Below, piece after piece: positions 25,541-33,715 of a DNA stretch of 64,000 nt (position 1 is its first letter; every line of letters begins with the position of its first letter). The stretch is from Kamptonema formosum PCC 10802 (GTDB lineage: Bacteria; Cyanobacteriota; Cyanobacteriia; Cyanobacteriales; Oscillatoriaceae). Both the position numbers and the translations under genes were made by a program. Below the pieces are notes generated by a model. The model saw only the letters and a list, made by a program, of their open reading frames with translations. It was not told the origin of the DNA and did not search any database. The DNA is taken from assembly GCF_000332335.1 (NCBI RefSeq), contig NZ_KB235948.1, positions 4,527,492-4,591,491 on the forward strand, read 5' to 3'.

Positions 25541-27004
25541 TTAGTCCTTAGCTCTTAGCCCTGAATACAGCCAGTCTTGAATTTCTTCAACTAACCATTC
25601 TGCCTCTGGATTTGTTAATTCCTCCCCAAAGCAATAGGTTTTCATTTTAGTTTCAAGTCTGACTGAGCCATCGGAAGGGATTAGATTTATAGTTTGAATC
25701 TCTGAAGTTGAGCCTGAGCAGGAATAGGCCCAAATAAAAAGTCGCTTCTCTAGGAGAAATTTGTATCTATCCATGCCAAGGTAATGGGAACCAAAACAAG
25801 CAATCGCGGCTGACTTCAAGGAACCCAGCACTGCCGCTGTAAAACCAGACCAATTTAAAACAAACAGATTTAAACAAAACATAATAATTAGCAGGATGAA
25901 TATAATAAGATAACAGGAACCGGACACAGAATGTTCTCCGACAAGAATATATTGTTGTATGTCCCAGATATTTAAGAAAGAATATCTAAGGATTTGATCC
26001 CCCAGTATTATGAAAAGAGGTAAGCACGGCCAGAACATAATGATTAAGCCTTTAACTGACCGGAGCATAGATAGAAGATGTGGGATATCGCTCAGCGATA
26101 TGCCGCGTTTAGAAATTTTAATAACCAGCTTATTGGGGGACTTTTTCAGCCGGATGCGGCTGCTGGCGGGTTGGCGGCTTTTTTGCAGAGACGCTCCAGT
26201 TTTTAGGGCTTCAAGTGCTTGCGCTGCGGAACTGAACCGGCAGTTTAGGTCAGGCTCTGTCAGGGATTCAATCCACCGGCAAAACCGGGCGTCGAGACTA
26301 ACTCGGTCTTGAAATTGAATCCGCAAGTTACTCTGGGGCAAATCCGAGGGGGAAATGCCGGTTAGTAAATGAATTAGAGTCGCTCCCAAGGCATACAAGT
26401 CTGATGCCGGCACGGCTTTTCCCCAAAACTGTTCTAGGGGTGCGTAACCGGCTGTTCCCACGACTGTGAAAGTGGCTCCCTCAACAGCAGTTGGATCGCT
26501 AACAGCGCCAAAATCCACCAGATAGACTTGCTCATCCGCTCCTAAAAGCAAGTTGCTGGGTTTGATATCCCGGTGCAGCACGGGGGGATTCAACCCATGC
26601 AGCTGAATCAGAATGTCCAGGACTTGGGTGGCAATTGAGCGCACCTGGGTTTCCGTGAAGCGATACCCCTCATCCAGCATCTGCTGGAGGGATTTCCCCG
26701 CAATAAAGTCCTGCACCAACCCAAACCAGCACAACCCCTCACCGGCATCCTTATCTATAGAGAAATAATCGCGATACTTAGGAATCCGGGGGTGGTCGAG
26801 ATTTTGCAGAACTTGCGCCTCCCGCTCAAACAGTTTGAACTCGTCCCACTGCATTTCGGGACTGAAGGCGAGGAGTTTGACAATCGCCGGCTTGGGTGGA
26901 TTTTCTGAGAGTTCTAACGCCAGCCAGGTTTGGCGACCGGCACTGTATCCTAAGCTTTTTTGGAGCTGATAGCGCCCCTGTAATAGCTGTTGTATTTGCA
27001 ACAT
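25541..27004 (-). CDS. Ser/Thr protein kinase with membrane C-terminus
   Basis: 487 aa from ATG 27004 (MLQIQQLLQGRYQLQKSLGY), supported by AGGGAGT upstream; 17 earlier codons are open but unlike the paralogue. Hanks-type kinase signatures: AIVKLLAFSPEMQWDEFKLF (Lys), VLHRDIKPSNLLLG, YLVDFGAV and GTAGYAPLEQFWGKAVPASD. The C-terminus carries at least two hydrophobic segments (IIMFWPCLPLFIIL, about 340, and YLIIFILLIIMFCLNLFVL, about 390) and a ~90-residue tail (FLLEKRLFIWAYSCSGSTSE...). It is a paralogue of the neighbouring kinase: the first 280 residues align closely, but the sensor part differs. Substrates are unknown; a membrane-anchored signalling role is inferred. Confidence 0.88.
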   Translation of the reverse strand: MLQIQQLLQGRYQLQKSLGYSAGRQTWLALELSENPPKPAIVKLLAFSPEMQWDEFKLFEREAQVLQNLDHPRIPKYRDYFSIDKDAGEGLCWFGLVQDFIAGKSLQQMLDEGYRFTETQVRSIATQVLDILIQLHGLNPPVLHRDIKPSNLLLGADEQVYLVDFGAVSDPTAVEGATFTVVGTAGYAPLEQFWGKAVPASDLYALGATLIHLLTGISPSDLPQSNLRIQFQDRVSLDARFCRWIESLTEPDLNCRFSSAAQALEALKTGASLQKSRQPASSRIRLKKSPNKLVIKISKRGISLSDIPHLLSMLRSVKGLIIMFWPCLPLFIILGDQILRYSFLNIWDIQQYILVGEHSVSGSCYLIIFILLIIMFCLNLFVLNWSGFTAAVLGSLKSAAIACFGSHYLGMDRYKFLLEKRLFIWAYSCSGSTSEIQTINLIPSDGSVRLETKMKTYCFGEELTNPEAEWLVEEIQDWLYSGLRAKD

Positions 27005-27336
27005 CGCGTGGGGACTCCCTGATCTAGAGATAGCTGCGACTTTTGCCAAAATCATTCCGTGCTGATGCCGGTGTCAGGATGGCAACATTAAGTCTTTCGC
27101 AGTCATCCACCTAGGATGGCTAGATTGACAGATAAAACTCCTGAAACGCCTGCCAAATCAGCTTTTTCTTTTATGTTTACCATCTAAACACACCGCCCTG
27201 TGATTTGGCAAGAGGTCTTAATATTTTGTAACATTTTCGGAGAAAAGTCAGCCAGCCCTGTTGGACTCCTGCACCGGCAAGGCGCTGGATTGCCGGTGGA
27301 TAGAGCGGGAGGGTGCCGGTGCCTGCATGAGTTCTA

Positions 27337-27358
27337 AAAACCCGCGCAGGCGGGTTTT
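27337..27358 (-). terminator. bidirectional-type hairpin downstream of the GT61 gene
   Basis: AAAACCCGC GCAG GCGGGTTTT: a perfect 9-bp stem with a T-run on both strands. It lies between the two minus-strand genes and would end the transcript of the TPR-GT61 gene. 27005-27511 otherwise holds only the palindrome pair at 27415-27488. Confidence 0.75.
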
Positions 27359-27414
27359 GTCTGTATAGCTGCGGTTTCAACCGCCCAGAGACTGTGGGAC
27401 ACAGTTTTAATGGG

Positions 27415-27488
27415 GCCAGAAACCGGGTTTCTTGTGTAGGAGGACTGAGTTTTCCGGCTTACCCAGTACAAGAAACCCGGTTTCTTGT
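27415..27488. repeat. AAACCCGGTTT inverted pair with long stem
   Basis: CCAGAAACCGGGTTTCTTGT ... ACAAGAAACCCGGTTTCTTG: two copies form a 19-bp stem around a 34-nt loop, 24 bp after the stop of the GT61 gene. Confidence 0.9.
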
Positions 27489-27511
27489 AGCTTCACTTTT
27501 TTCTTTATAAA

Positions 27512-29698
27512 TCAGATATAAACCAGTCCCGCGCACTTGAGAACTTTTAACAATTGATCGAGATTGACAAAAATATCCTCAATACGCGGGCTGGGGCAGA
27601 TGATTTTATGGAAGTTCCCACCGGCTAGTGTTTCCCCAAAAGCGCAGTAATATTCAAGCCCGACAATATTGCTCACCAGCCAGTAGCAAGGATAGACATA
27701 ATTGGGCGAAAAAATCTCTATGACCTGAGTTCCCGGCTGGCAGAAAACAAGGTTAGTCAGTCCGCCCCCGTGAGGCGCTACTACAACTTTAGCATTCGCC
27801 AGCAACCATGCCTGTTGCGCCACTGACATGGATTCCAGCGTTACGTTCCTGAACCCCAACTTACTTAACAAGTTTATCACTTCATATTCATTGATAACTC
27901 GGCGATTTTCAGCCAGCGCCCGACTGATATAGATGCGCTCTATTTTCTCTGGCGCTTCACTATCTTTCAAAAAGTCCCCTCTCAAAAAATCGCAAGCCCA
28001 TTTGGGCATCCAGGCTATAGTTCCCGAAAAAGACGGAACGACTAACTTCGTCGCTTTCAGGTGAGGGAACTGAGAAGTCTCCAATATTTTGCTTTCTGGA
28101 ATCCCCAAGGCGTTTAGCGTCTCTCTCTGAAACGGGAGGCGGCTGCTGATTAAAAACTTGTCTATCCTCTCCATATCTATCCCGCAACGGCGCAGCAAGT
28201 TAATGCGGGGGAGGATGTCAAACATCCAGTGAAAATAGACATCATTTAACAGTCCTGACAGAACGGCTACTGTGCCATCAAAACTCTGAAGCGGCGGGAA
28301 CTTCCCGGAAGAGAAGATAGAATGTTTGCTGGGGTGTTTGTCTGGATGTCCGGGACTTAAAGCTGGGAATTCTGGGGAGACATCTCCTAAGAGCTTGTTA
28401 TCTGGGGCGATTGTGGCGCTAGCCGTCTGAGTTTCGTCCAGCCAGTAACGCCCGTCTGGCACTAGGGCGACAAATGCTGCCGGCAATTTAACTTGCCCCC
28501 CAAATCTAAACCTAAAATCGATAGTGCTATCGGGCGTTATAGGGGGTGCGAGATGAATGGTATTTTCTGGATAGATAGTGGTATAATTGTCGTTGAAATT
28601 AGAGGCAACTGCCCAGTCGTGCGCCAATTCGTAAAAATCCTGGGGGGGGTCAACCGGCACTCCCACCGGGAAACCGACAGCTGTCTCATCCCGCTCGCCT
28701 TGCAGGCGTTGACTTGCGATAAAATCGGAGATAGCGCCAGCCAAGTCAGGGTTAATTTCCCTTGCCTTTTGGAAACAGGCGATCGCTTCGCCGAACTGGG
28801 TGCCGGCGGCAAAAGCTTTCCCTAAATAATAGTATAGCTCAGCAGATTCAGCTTGACTGTACAGGGTTTTTAGCAAACCGGCATTAGAGAAGATTGCTTC
28901 CTTAGACTTGCCCTGTTTTGCCAGAGTGTCGCTCCACTGACAGTAGGCTTCCGCGAAAGCCGGTTGAATCTGTATTGCCTTTCGGAAACAGGCAACCGCC
29001 TCATCCAATTTGCCTTGTTTTAGCAGTGCGTAACCCAAATCGCCACAAGCCGGTGCGAAATCTGGCTGAATCTGAATAGCTTTTTGGAAACAGGCAACCG
29101 CCTCATCCAGCTTGTCTTGCCGGCAAAAGCACAGCCCCAGATTCCAATACCCCTCAGTCCAGTCTGGGACCATCACCAAAGCCTTTAAATAGCAGGAGAT
29201 AGCCTTTTCAAATTCTCCCAGCTTCTCAAATACCTCTGCCTGGTTTTGGTGCGCCTCAGCGAAGTCTGGTTGGAGGTCAATCGCCCTCTGCCAGCAGGCA
29301 ATCGCCTCATCATAACTCCCCTGATACGACAGGGCATTTCCTAAATTATAATAAGCTTCTGGCTGACTGTCAACCACTTCTATAATTTGCCAGTAAATTC
29401 TTTCTGCCAGTTGGGGGTTGCGCTGGAGATGCCGGCTCGCTTCCGCTTCCAAAACCTCCAGCAATTCCGCCCCCCACAGCTCGACTTCCTCTGGGGTTCC
29501 CCGGGCAATTGCTGACAGCCATACAGCTTGAGCCTCTAATTCTTCTCCTTGCAAGATCCACGCCAGTCCCAGATGCCAGTAGTTAGACATCTCAGCCGGA
29601 TTCGCCCCCACACACTGACGGTATAATTCTATCGCCTCACTGTACCGGCTTTGTGCCAGGTATTTAGCGGCTTTCTCTTGGATTTCAGCGATGTCCAT
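27512..29698 (-). CDS. TPR protein with GT61-type glycosyltransferase domain
   Basis: 728 aa. Residues 1-330 are about nine TPR units (YYNLGNALSYQGSYDEAIAC type). Residues about 390-728 match the GT61 (former DUF563) family: FDGTVAVLSGLLNDVYFHWM, RIYISRALAENRRVINE and the hallmark VVVAPHGGGLTNLVFCQPG followed by VIEIFSP. Family knowledge: GT61 enzymes transfer sugars such as xylose, arabinose or GlcNAc to glycans or proteins; in cyanobacteria TPR fusions may glycosylate proteins or exopolysaccharide. No signal peptide or membrane segment, so cytosolic. Start ATG 29698 gives MDIAEIQEKAAKYLAQSRYS. Single gene with its own downstream hairpins. Confidence 0.87.
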   Translation of the reverse strand: MDIAEIQEKAAKYLAQSRYSEAIELYRQCVGANPAEMSNYWHLGLAWILQGEELEAQAVWLSAIARGTPEEVELWGAELLEVLEAEASRHLQRNPQLAERIYWQIIEVVDSQPEAYYNLGNALSYQGSYDEAIACWQRAIDLQPDFAEAHQNQAEVFEKLGEFEKAISCYLKALVMVPDWTEGYWNLGLCFCRQDKLDEAVACFQKAIQIQPDFAPACGDLGYALLKQGKLDEAVACFRKAIQIQPAFAEAYCQWSDTLAKQGKSKEAIFSNAGLLKTLYSQAESAELYYYLGKAFAAGTQFGEAIACFQKAREINPDLAGAISDFIASQRLQGERDETAVGFPVGVPVDPPQDFYELAHDWAVASNFNDNYTTIYPENTIHLAPPITPDSTIDFRFRFGGQVKLPAAFVALVPDGRYWLDETQTASATIAPDNKLLGDVSPEFPALSPGHPDKHPSKHSIFSSGKFPPLQSFDGTVAVLSGLLNDVYFHWMFDILPRINLLRRCGIDMERIDKFLISSRLPFQRETLNALGIPESKILETSQFPHLKATKLVVPSFSGTIAWMPKWACDFLRGDFLKDSEAPEKIERIYISRALAENRRVINEYEVINLLSKLGFRNVTLESMSVAQQAWLLANAKVVVAPHGGGLTNLVFCQPGTQVIEIFSPNYVYPCYWLVSNIVGLEYYCAFGETLAGGNFHKIICPSPRIEDIFVNLDQLLKVLKCAGLVYI

Positions 29699-29731
29699 AT
29701 TGCTAAAACTTCACCCTAAAATATTATAAGT

Positions 29732-29788
29732 TCGTAGTGAGGGCTTTAGCCCTCTCTACAAGATGAGGGCTTCAGCCCTCACTACAAA
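29732..29788. repeat. TAGTGAGGGCTTTAGCCCTC inverted repeat
   Basis: GTAGTGAGGGCTTTAGCCCT C TCTACAAGATGAGGGCTTCA GCCCTCACTAC: a nested palindrome of about 57 bp filling the gap between mtnA and the GT61 gene. A related short copy (GGGGCTAAAGCCCTACTACA) is at 36494-36514. Confidence 0.8.
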
Positions 29789-29795
29789 CTTGTCC

Positions 29796-30839
29796 TTACA
29801 CCGCTTGCTTCTCCCGCAACTGATTCAAATCAGCGGGGGCGAATGCGCCGAACTCTGTAATAATCGCGGCAATATACGCAGCCGGCGTCACGTCAAACGC
29901 GGGGTTGTAAAACTCCACGCCCACTGGCGTAAGCCGCGTTTCCCCAACTTGGTAAATCTCAGCGGGGTCGCGCTCCTCAATGGGAATTTCCGCACCCGAA
30001 GCGAGCTTGAAATCAATGGTAGAAAGGGGAGCCGCCACGAAGAAAGGAATATTGTGAGCTTTGGCGGCAATTGCCAGATGGTAGGTGCCAATTTTATTCG
30101 CCGTGTCCCCATTGGAGGCAATGCGGTCAGCGCCGACTACCACAGCATGAATCATACCGCGCTGCATGCAGTGCGCCGCCATGCCATCGGAAATCAGCGT
30201 CACCGGAATGCCTTCTCGCACGCACTCCCAAGCTGTCAGTTTTGCGCCTTGCAAACGGGGGCGGGTTTCATCGGCAAACACCCTTGTCAAGCGACCGGCA
30301 CTCCACGCGGAGCGCACCACACCCAGGGCAGTTCCGTAGCCGGCTGTTGCCAGTGCGCCGGCATTGCAGTGCGTCAGAATATTCAGCTTGTCGGGATTCG
30401 CCGGCAGCACTGACAAACCGCAATCGCCGATGGCTTTACAGGTTTGCAAATCTTCGGCGTGGATTGTTTTTGCCGTTTCCAGCAAAACTTCTTTCAGGTG
30501 CTCCACTCCCAGCGCTGTTTCGCGCGCCGTTTTCAGCATCCGGTCGAGCGCCCAAAATAGGTTGACTGCTGTGGGTCGGGTTGATCCCAGCAGCTGGGCG
30601 ATTTCGTCGAGCCGGCTCAAGAATTCGCCGCGATCTCCTGTCTGAATCTCTCGCGCACCCAGGTAGATGCCATAGGCGGCGGCGACCCCGATTGCCGGTG
30701 CTCCCCGGACAATCATGGTTTTAATCGCCTGCGCCATGTCCTGATAGGTGGCTATTTCGACAAAAACTTCCTCAGCCGGCAGCCGAGTTTGGTCGATGAG
30801 TAAAACGCGGTCTTCTTTCCAAGTGATAGGATCAACCAT
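29796..30839 (-). CDS. mtnA: S-methyl-5-thioribose-1-phosphate isomerase
   Basis: 347 aa, normal for the family. It converts methylthioribose-1-phosphate to methylthioribulose-1-phosphate in the methionine salvage pathway; cytosolic. Visible: [40 protein letters not shown] (active-site Cys in THCNAG), [41 protein letters not shown] (active-site Asp) and [12 protein letters not shown]. Start ATG 30839 ([20 protein letters not shown]). No other salvage gene is adjacent; the neighbours are repeats. Confidence 0.95.
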   Translation of the reverse strand: MVDPITWKEDRVLLIDQTRLPAEEVFVEIATYQDMAQAIKTMIVRGAPAIGVAAAYGIYLGAREIQTGDRGEFLSRLDEIAQLLGSTRPTAVNLFWALDRMLKTARETALGVEHLKEVLLETAKTIHAEDLQTCKAIGDCGLSVLPANPDKLNILTHCNAGALATAGYGTALGVVRSAWSAGRLTRVFADETRPRLQGAKLTAWECVREGIPVTLISDGMAAHCMQRGMIHAVVVGADRIASNGDTANKIGTYHLAIAAKAHNIPFFVAAPLSTIDFKLASGAEIPIEERDPAEIYQVGETRLTPVGVEFYNPAFDVTPAAYIAAIITEFGAFAPADLNQLREKQAV

Positions 30840-30860
30840 TTTAGGGCTTTTCTAGGTTAG

Positions 30861-31095
30861 AGTATCTATTTTACCTTAAAAGAACCGCAGATTAACGCAG
30901 ATTAACCCAGATCGCCTCAGATTTATCCCCTCGTTCCCCTCGTTCCCAGCCTCAAGCTGGGAACGCCGCGTTCATGAGGCTCTGCCTCCTTGGGTAGCAA
31001 CTTGAGTTCTTTTACCTTAAAAGAACCGCAGATTAACACAGATTAACGCAGATTGTCTGCGATTTATCTGCGGTGCGTCCATCTGCGGTTGACAG
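30861..31095. repeat. GCAGATTAAC direct repeats and GTTCCCAG hairpin
   Basis: TTTTACCTTAAAAGAACCGC AGATTAACGCAGATTAACCC occurs at 30869 and again at 31009, each followed by further (A/C)GCAGATT units. Between them lies a GTTCCCAGC..GCTGGGAAC hairpin (about 30943-30965) and CATGAGGCTCTGCCTCCTT. The second copy continues into an inverted stem (GCAGATTGTCTGC, ATCTGCGG..CCATCTGCGGT). This covers most of the 320-bp gap before mtnA; no gene seen. Confidence 0.75.
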
Positions 31096-31162
31096 TCCGG
31101 GATCTAACCGCTGACAGCCAGTCTGGCCCAGTTCCCGGCTAGATTCTCAAGTGCCGCTAATT

Positions 31163-32641
31163 TCAGTCTTTCTCAGACTGATATATTGACCCATCCGGCA
31201 TGATGGCCCCTTCAAGAAAAGCGCCACTCAATTCATCAACGCTCACCTTAGCATCTTTGAGATTTGCACCACTGAGGTAGGCTCCCTCTAGGTTAGCGCC
31301 ACTCAAACTAGCGTGACTCAAATTGGCACCGTTCAGGTTGGCGTGACTCAAGTCCGCACAAACCAGCTTAGCGCTCCTGAGGTTGGCACTGCTGAGGTTA
31401 ACTTGACTCAAGGCAGCAAAACTCAGGTTGGCATGACTGAGATTGGCACCAATAAGTTGAGCCTGATAGAGGTTAGCATTATCGAGATTGGCGCTGCTCA
31501 GATTGGCATAACTCAAATCCGTCTCACTCAAATTAGCCGCACTCAGATTGACCCCCAGCAGATTAATCTCTGCTAACACCGCACCGGCAGCATCCAAACC
31601 TCTCAGAGACACCCCATCCTCATTCAAATCTTGGAGGGCCAAAAATCTTGCATAGCTAACTTTTTCGCCGCGCGCAGCATCGATCCTCCCCCAAGCTTGG
31701 TAGTGAAATTGTTTCCGGCGAGCGGGAGCTTCTTTAATAAAGAGAACTAGGGCAACCACGAGCGTGATAGCATCAGCGCCCTCCAGAATCTCTGCCAAAA
31801 CAGAATTGTCACCGGCGAGCCAAAAAACTGCTCCCATGATGCCGGCTGCCACACTAGCGACTGCCCAAGCTGGCAGTTTCCAGAAAGTTTTGCCCAGCTT
31901 GACCGGCACTGTTTTGAGGTTTTCACCCCACTGATTCTCCGATACGCCGGGCTGGACTTGCTGATACCTTTCCGTGACTTTCCCCGGAAGTCGCGTGAGG
32001 TTTTCACCCCAGCGATTGACAGGAATTTTAGCACTTAATTGCTGGTACTTTTCAGCTATATTAGCGGTCAATTCTTGGAGCCTGTCACTATCCCACTGAA
32101 TTGATACGAGAGGTTTTCTCTGGGACTCGACTAAGAGCTGTAGTTGCTGAGCGTCGTTCTTGAGTTCTGCCTTTAATTCTGAAGCCTCCTCTAAGCTGGC
32201 AGGTTGTTCATCTGGGTCAACTCCTACTGAAGAGTCTTCACCGGCATCTTTTAACATCTGAGCGGCAATCGCTGCCAAGGCATCTTCCCACGCTTGTTTG
32301 ACTTCCGGAGTCCAATCTTCCTGGAGATACTGCTCAAAAGTCGCCAGCAGCGCGTCCCCAACTGCGGGGTAATGAATGGCCAGCGCCCCATATTCGACGT
32401 CTCTCGCTCCCAGGGTGTCGAAAACTTCCCCTAAAGCTTCTGGATTTCGGAGATTTTCTACCACCAATACCAGATCATTTACCAGCTTTTTGTATTGCTT
32501 GTTCATCTCGGTTTTGGCAAACAGAGGTTTCACCTCTGGGTAACAGATAAACAGGTTATCGTAGAAGCTCACCGCAAATTCATCACCCCAAGGTTTTACT
32601 CGCTCTAAACTTCGCTCTAAAGCTTCAACATTCAGTGACAT
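31163..32641 (-). CDS. globin-like / membrane / pentapeptide-repeat fusion
   Basis: 492 aa. Residues 1-140 are globin-like (FYDNLFICYPEVKPLFAKTE ... HYPAVGDALLATFEQYLQED). In the F-helix motif, usually GARHVxYG, the proximal heme His is Asp (GARDVEYG, D81; codon GAC where His would be CAC/CAT). Residues 140-250 are a charged, partly coiled linker, 255-310 hold two hydrophobic segments (WAVASVAAGIMGAVFWLAG and AITLVVALVLFI), and 330-480 are pentapeptide repeats (ANLSE/ANLSS/ANLDN type, a right-handed beta-helix). Unlike simple globins, it is expected to be membrane-anchored. Heme binding is doubtful; a non-heme globin sensor role is an inference. Start ATG 32641 (MSLNVEALERSLERVKPWGD). Stand-alone gene. 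Confidence 0.87.
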   Translation of the reverse strand: MSLNVEALERSLERVKPWGDEFAVSFYDNLFICYPEVKPLFAKTEMNKQYKKLVNDLVLVVENLRNPEALGEVFDTLGARDVEYGALAIHYPAVGDALLATFEQYLQEDWTPEVKQAWEDALAAIAAQMLKDAGEDSSVGVDPDEQPASLEEASELKAELKNDAQQLQLLVESQRKPLVSIQWDSDRLQELTANIAEKYQQLSAKIPVNRWGENLTRLPGKVTERYQQVQPGVSENQWGENLKTVPVKLGKTFWKLPAWAVASVAAGIMGAVFWLAGDNSVLAEILEGADAITLVVALVLFIKEAPARRKQFHYQAWGRIDAARGEKVSYARFLALQDLNEDGVSLRGLDAAGAVLAEINLLGVNLSAANLSETDLSYANLSSANLDNANLYQAQLIGANLSHANLSFAALSQVNLSSANLRSAKLVCADLSHANLNGANLSHASLSGANLEGAYLSGANLKDAKVSVDELSGAFLEGAIMPDGSIYQSEKD

Positions 32642-33127
32642 ATTTTCCCCTCAATAGACATTTTCACCCCCCTAACTAAAGCCCCGCCTTACCTATTAGC
32701 TAGCGCCGCTGCAATCCCTCACCCAAAAAATTAATGGGCTGGCATTCCTGCTCTATCTAACTTCATTGGCATCTAGCCGTCTTCCTAGTTTGTCTGGACT
32801 CAAGTAAGGTGTTTTTGTGAGCGCTGCAATCTCCTGAACTAGATTAACTTCCAACAGGTAGGACCTGAATAAGGTTAGATAGAAGCCCGGAGGACAGGGT
32901 GGGCAAGGCGGTGCATTCAGCAGAGTTAGGTGCCCCTGCAGTGCCCGTTTTGGAACCGCTGACCCGAGCTGGCTATTTTTCAGTCCTGGCCAAGGTTCGA
33001 GGCAAGCGGAGATTCCTCGACTGTTCTGATGTTTTTTACTTTACCATAAAGCCTAGAGTTTCCCCTCGGCTTTAAGAAAAATTAATTTTTTAGGAGTGCT
33101 AGTATGTTAGAGGGTGTTTGTCAAGTA

Positions 33128-33289
33128 TAGAAGCAGTCATATTGGTTAGAACAATAGAAGCTTCGGGATCTCTGGAGCAAGGGAGGCCGAAATGTAGGTT
33201 TCCTAAATGCTTACTGCTATATAGACGTAGGGGGCGTCCGCCGAGCCTGAAGGTCTAATGTTCTAACCTAAGTGCATACTGCTATAATT
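33128..33289. mobile_element. MITE-like element (TATAGCA family)
   Basis: Left end ATAGAAGCAGTCATATTGGT TAGAAC, right end GTTCTAACCTAAGTGCATAC TGCTATAA, with an internal outward TACTGCTATATAGACG. Same ends as 7558-7697 and 11306-11424. Non-coding. Confidence 0.6.
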
Positions 33290-33617
33290 GTTAAGTGTGA
33301 GTGGGGGCCATAAACCGGGTTTCTCCTGTAGTAAAGCAGAATTGTCCCGCTTCTCTACCACAAGTAACCCAGTTGCTTCTGACTTCACGTTACCTTTATA
33401 AATGAACTTTTAATAGGTGAGCGGCTCGGTCGGCAATAGTCTGTTAAAAGGTGATAAAATACACAGCCGGCTAAGGAGCGCACTTCCTCCATGTTTACTG
33501 GACGCTTAACTAGAGCGAGTGCTGTGCGAGGAGTCTGATCCTTCCGCAATTCTAGTGGCTCGCCGGCTGCCTCGCCCCACAGGTAATAGCGCCATTCGAC
33601 CCCTTCTTTTCACATAA

Positions 33618-33651
33618 GAAACCCGGTTTCTTAAAGATACCGGGTTTCTCA
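33618..33651. repeat. AAACCCGGTTT inverted pair
   Basis: AGAAACCCGGTTTCTTAAAG ATACCGGGTTTCTC: back-to-back copies shortly after the decarboxylase stop (the gene runs on the minus strand to 33716). Confidence 0.88.
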
Positions 33652-33715
33652 GTCCCAAGATGAAAAACGCTACAATCTTCCTTTGCCGCAGATATTGCCG
33701 GTGAGCCCGAAACTC

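Larger units (their letters stand above)
32642..33715. other. 1.07-kb intergenic region with MITE and palindromes
   Basis: No gene recognised. Contains the MITE-like element at 33128-33289, a single AAACCGGGTTT copy at 33311-33327 and a back-to-back pair at 33618-33651. The part at 32900-33100 is unstructured, with no extended open frame of protein-like composition. Confidence 0.6.

Noticed and set aside
31313-31576. Plus-strand frame with MTQIG/VTQV repeats
   Set aside because: It is the antisense of the pentapeptide repeats; repetitive only because the gene is.
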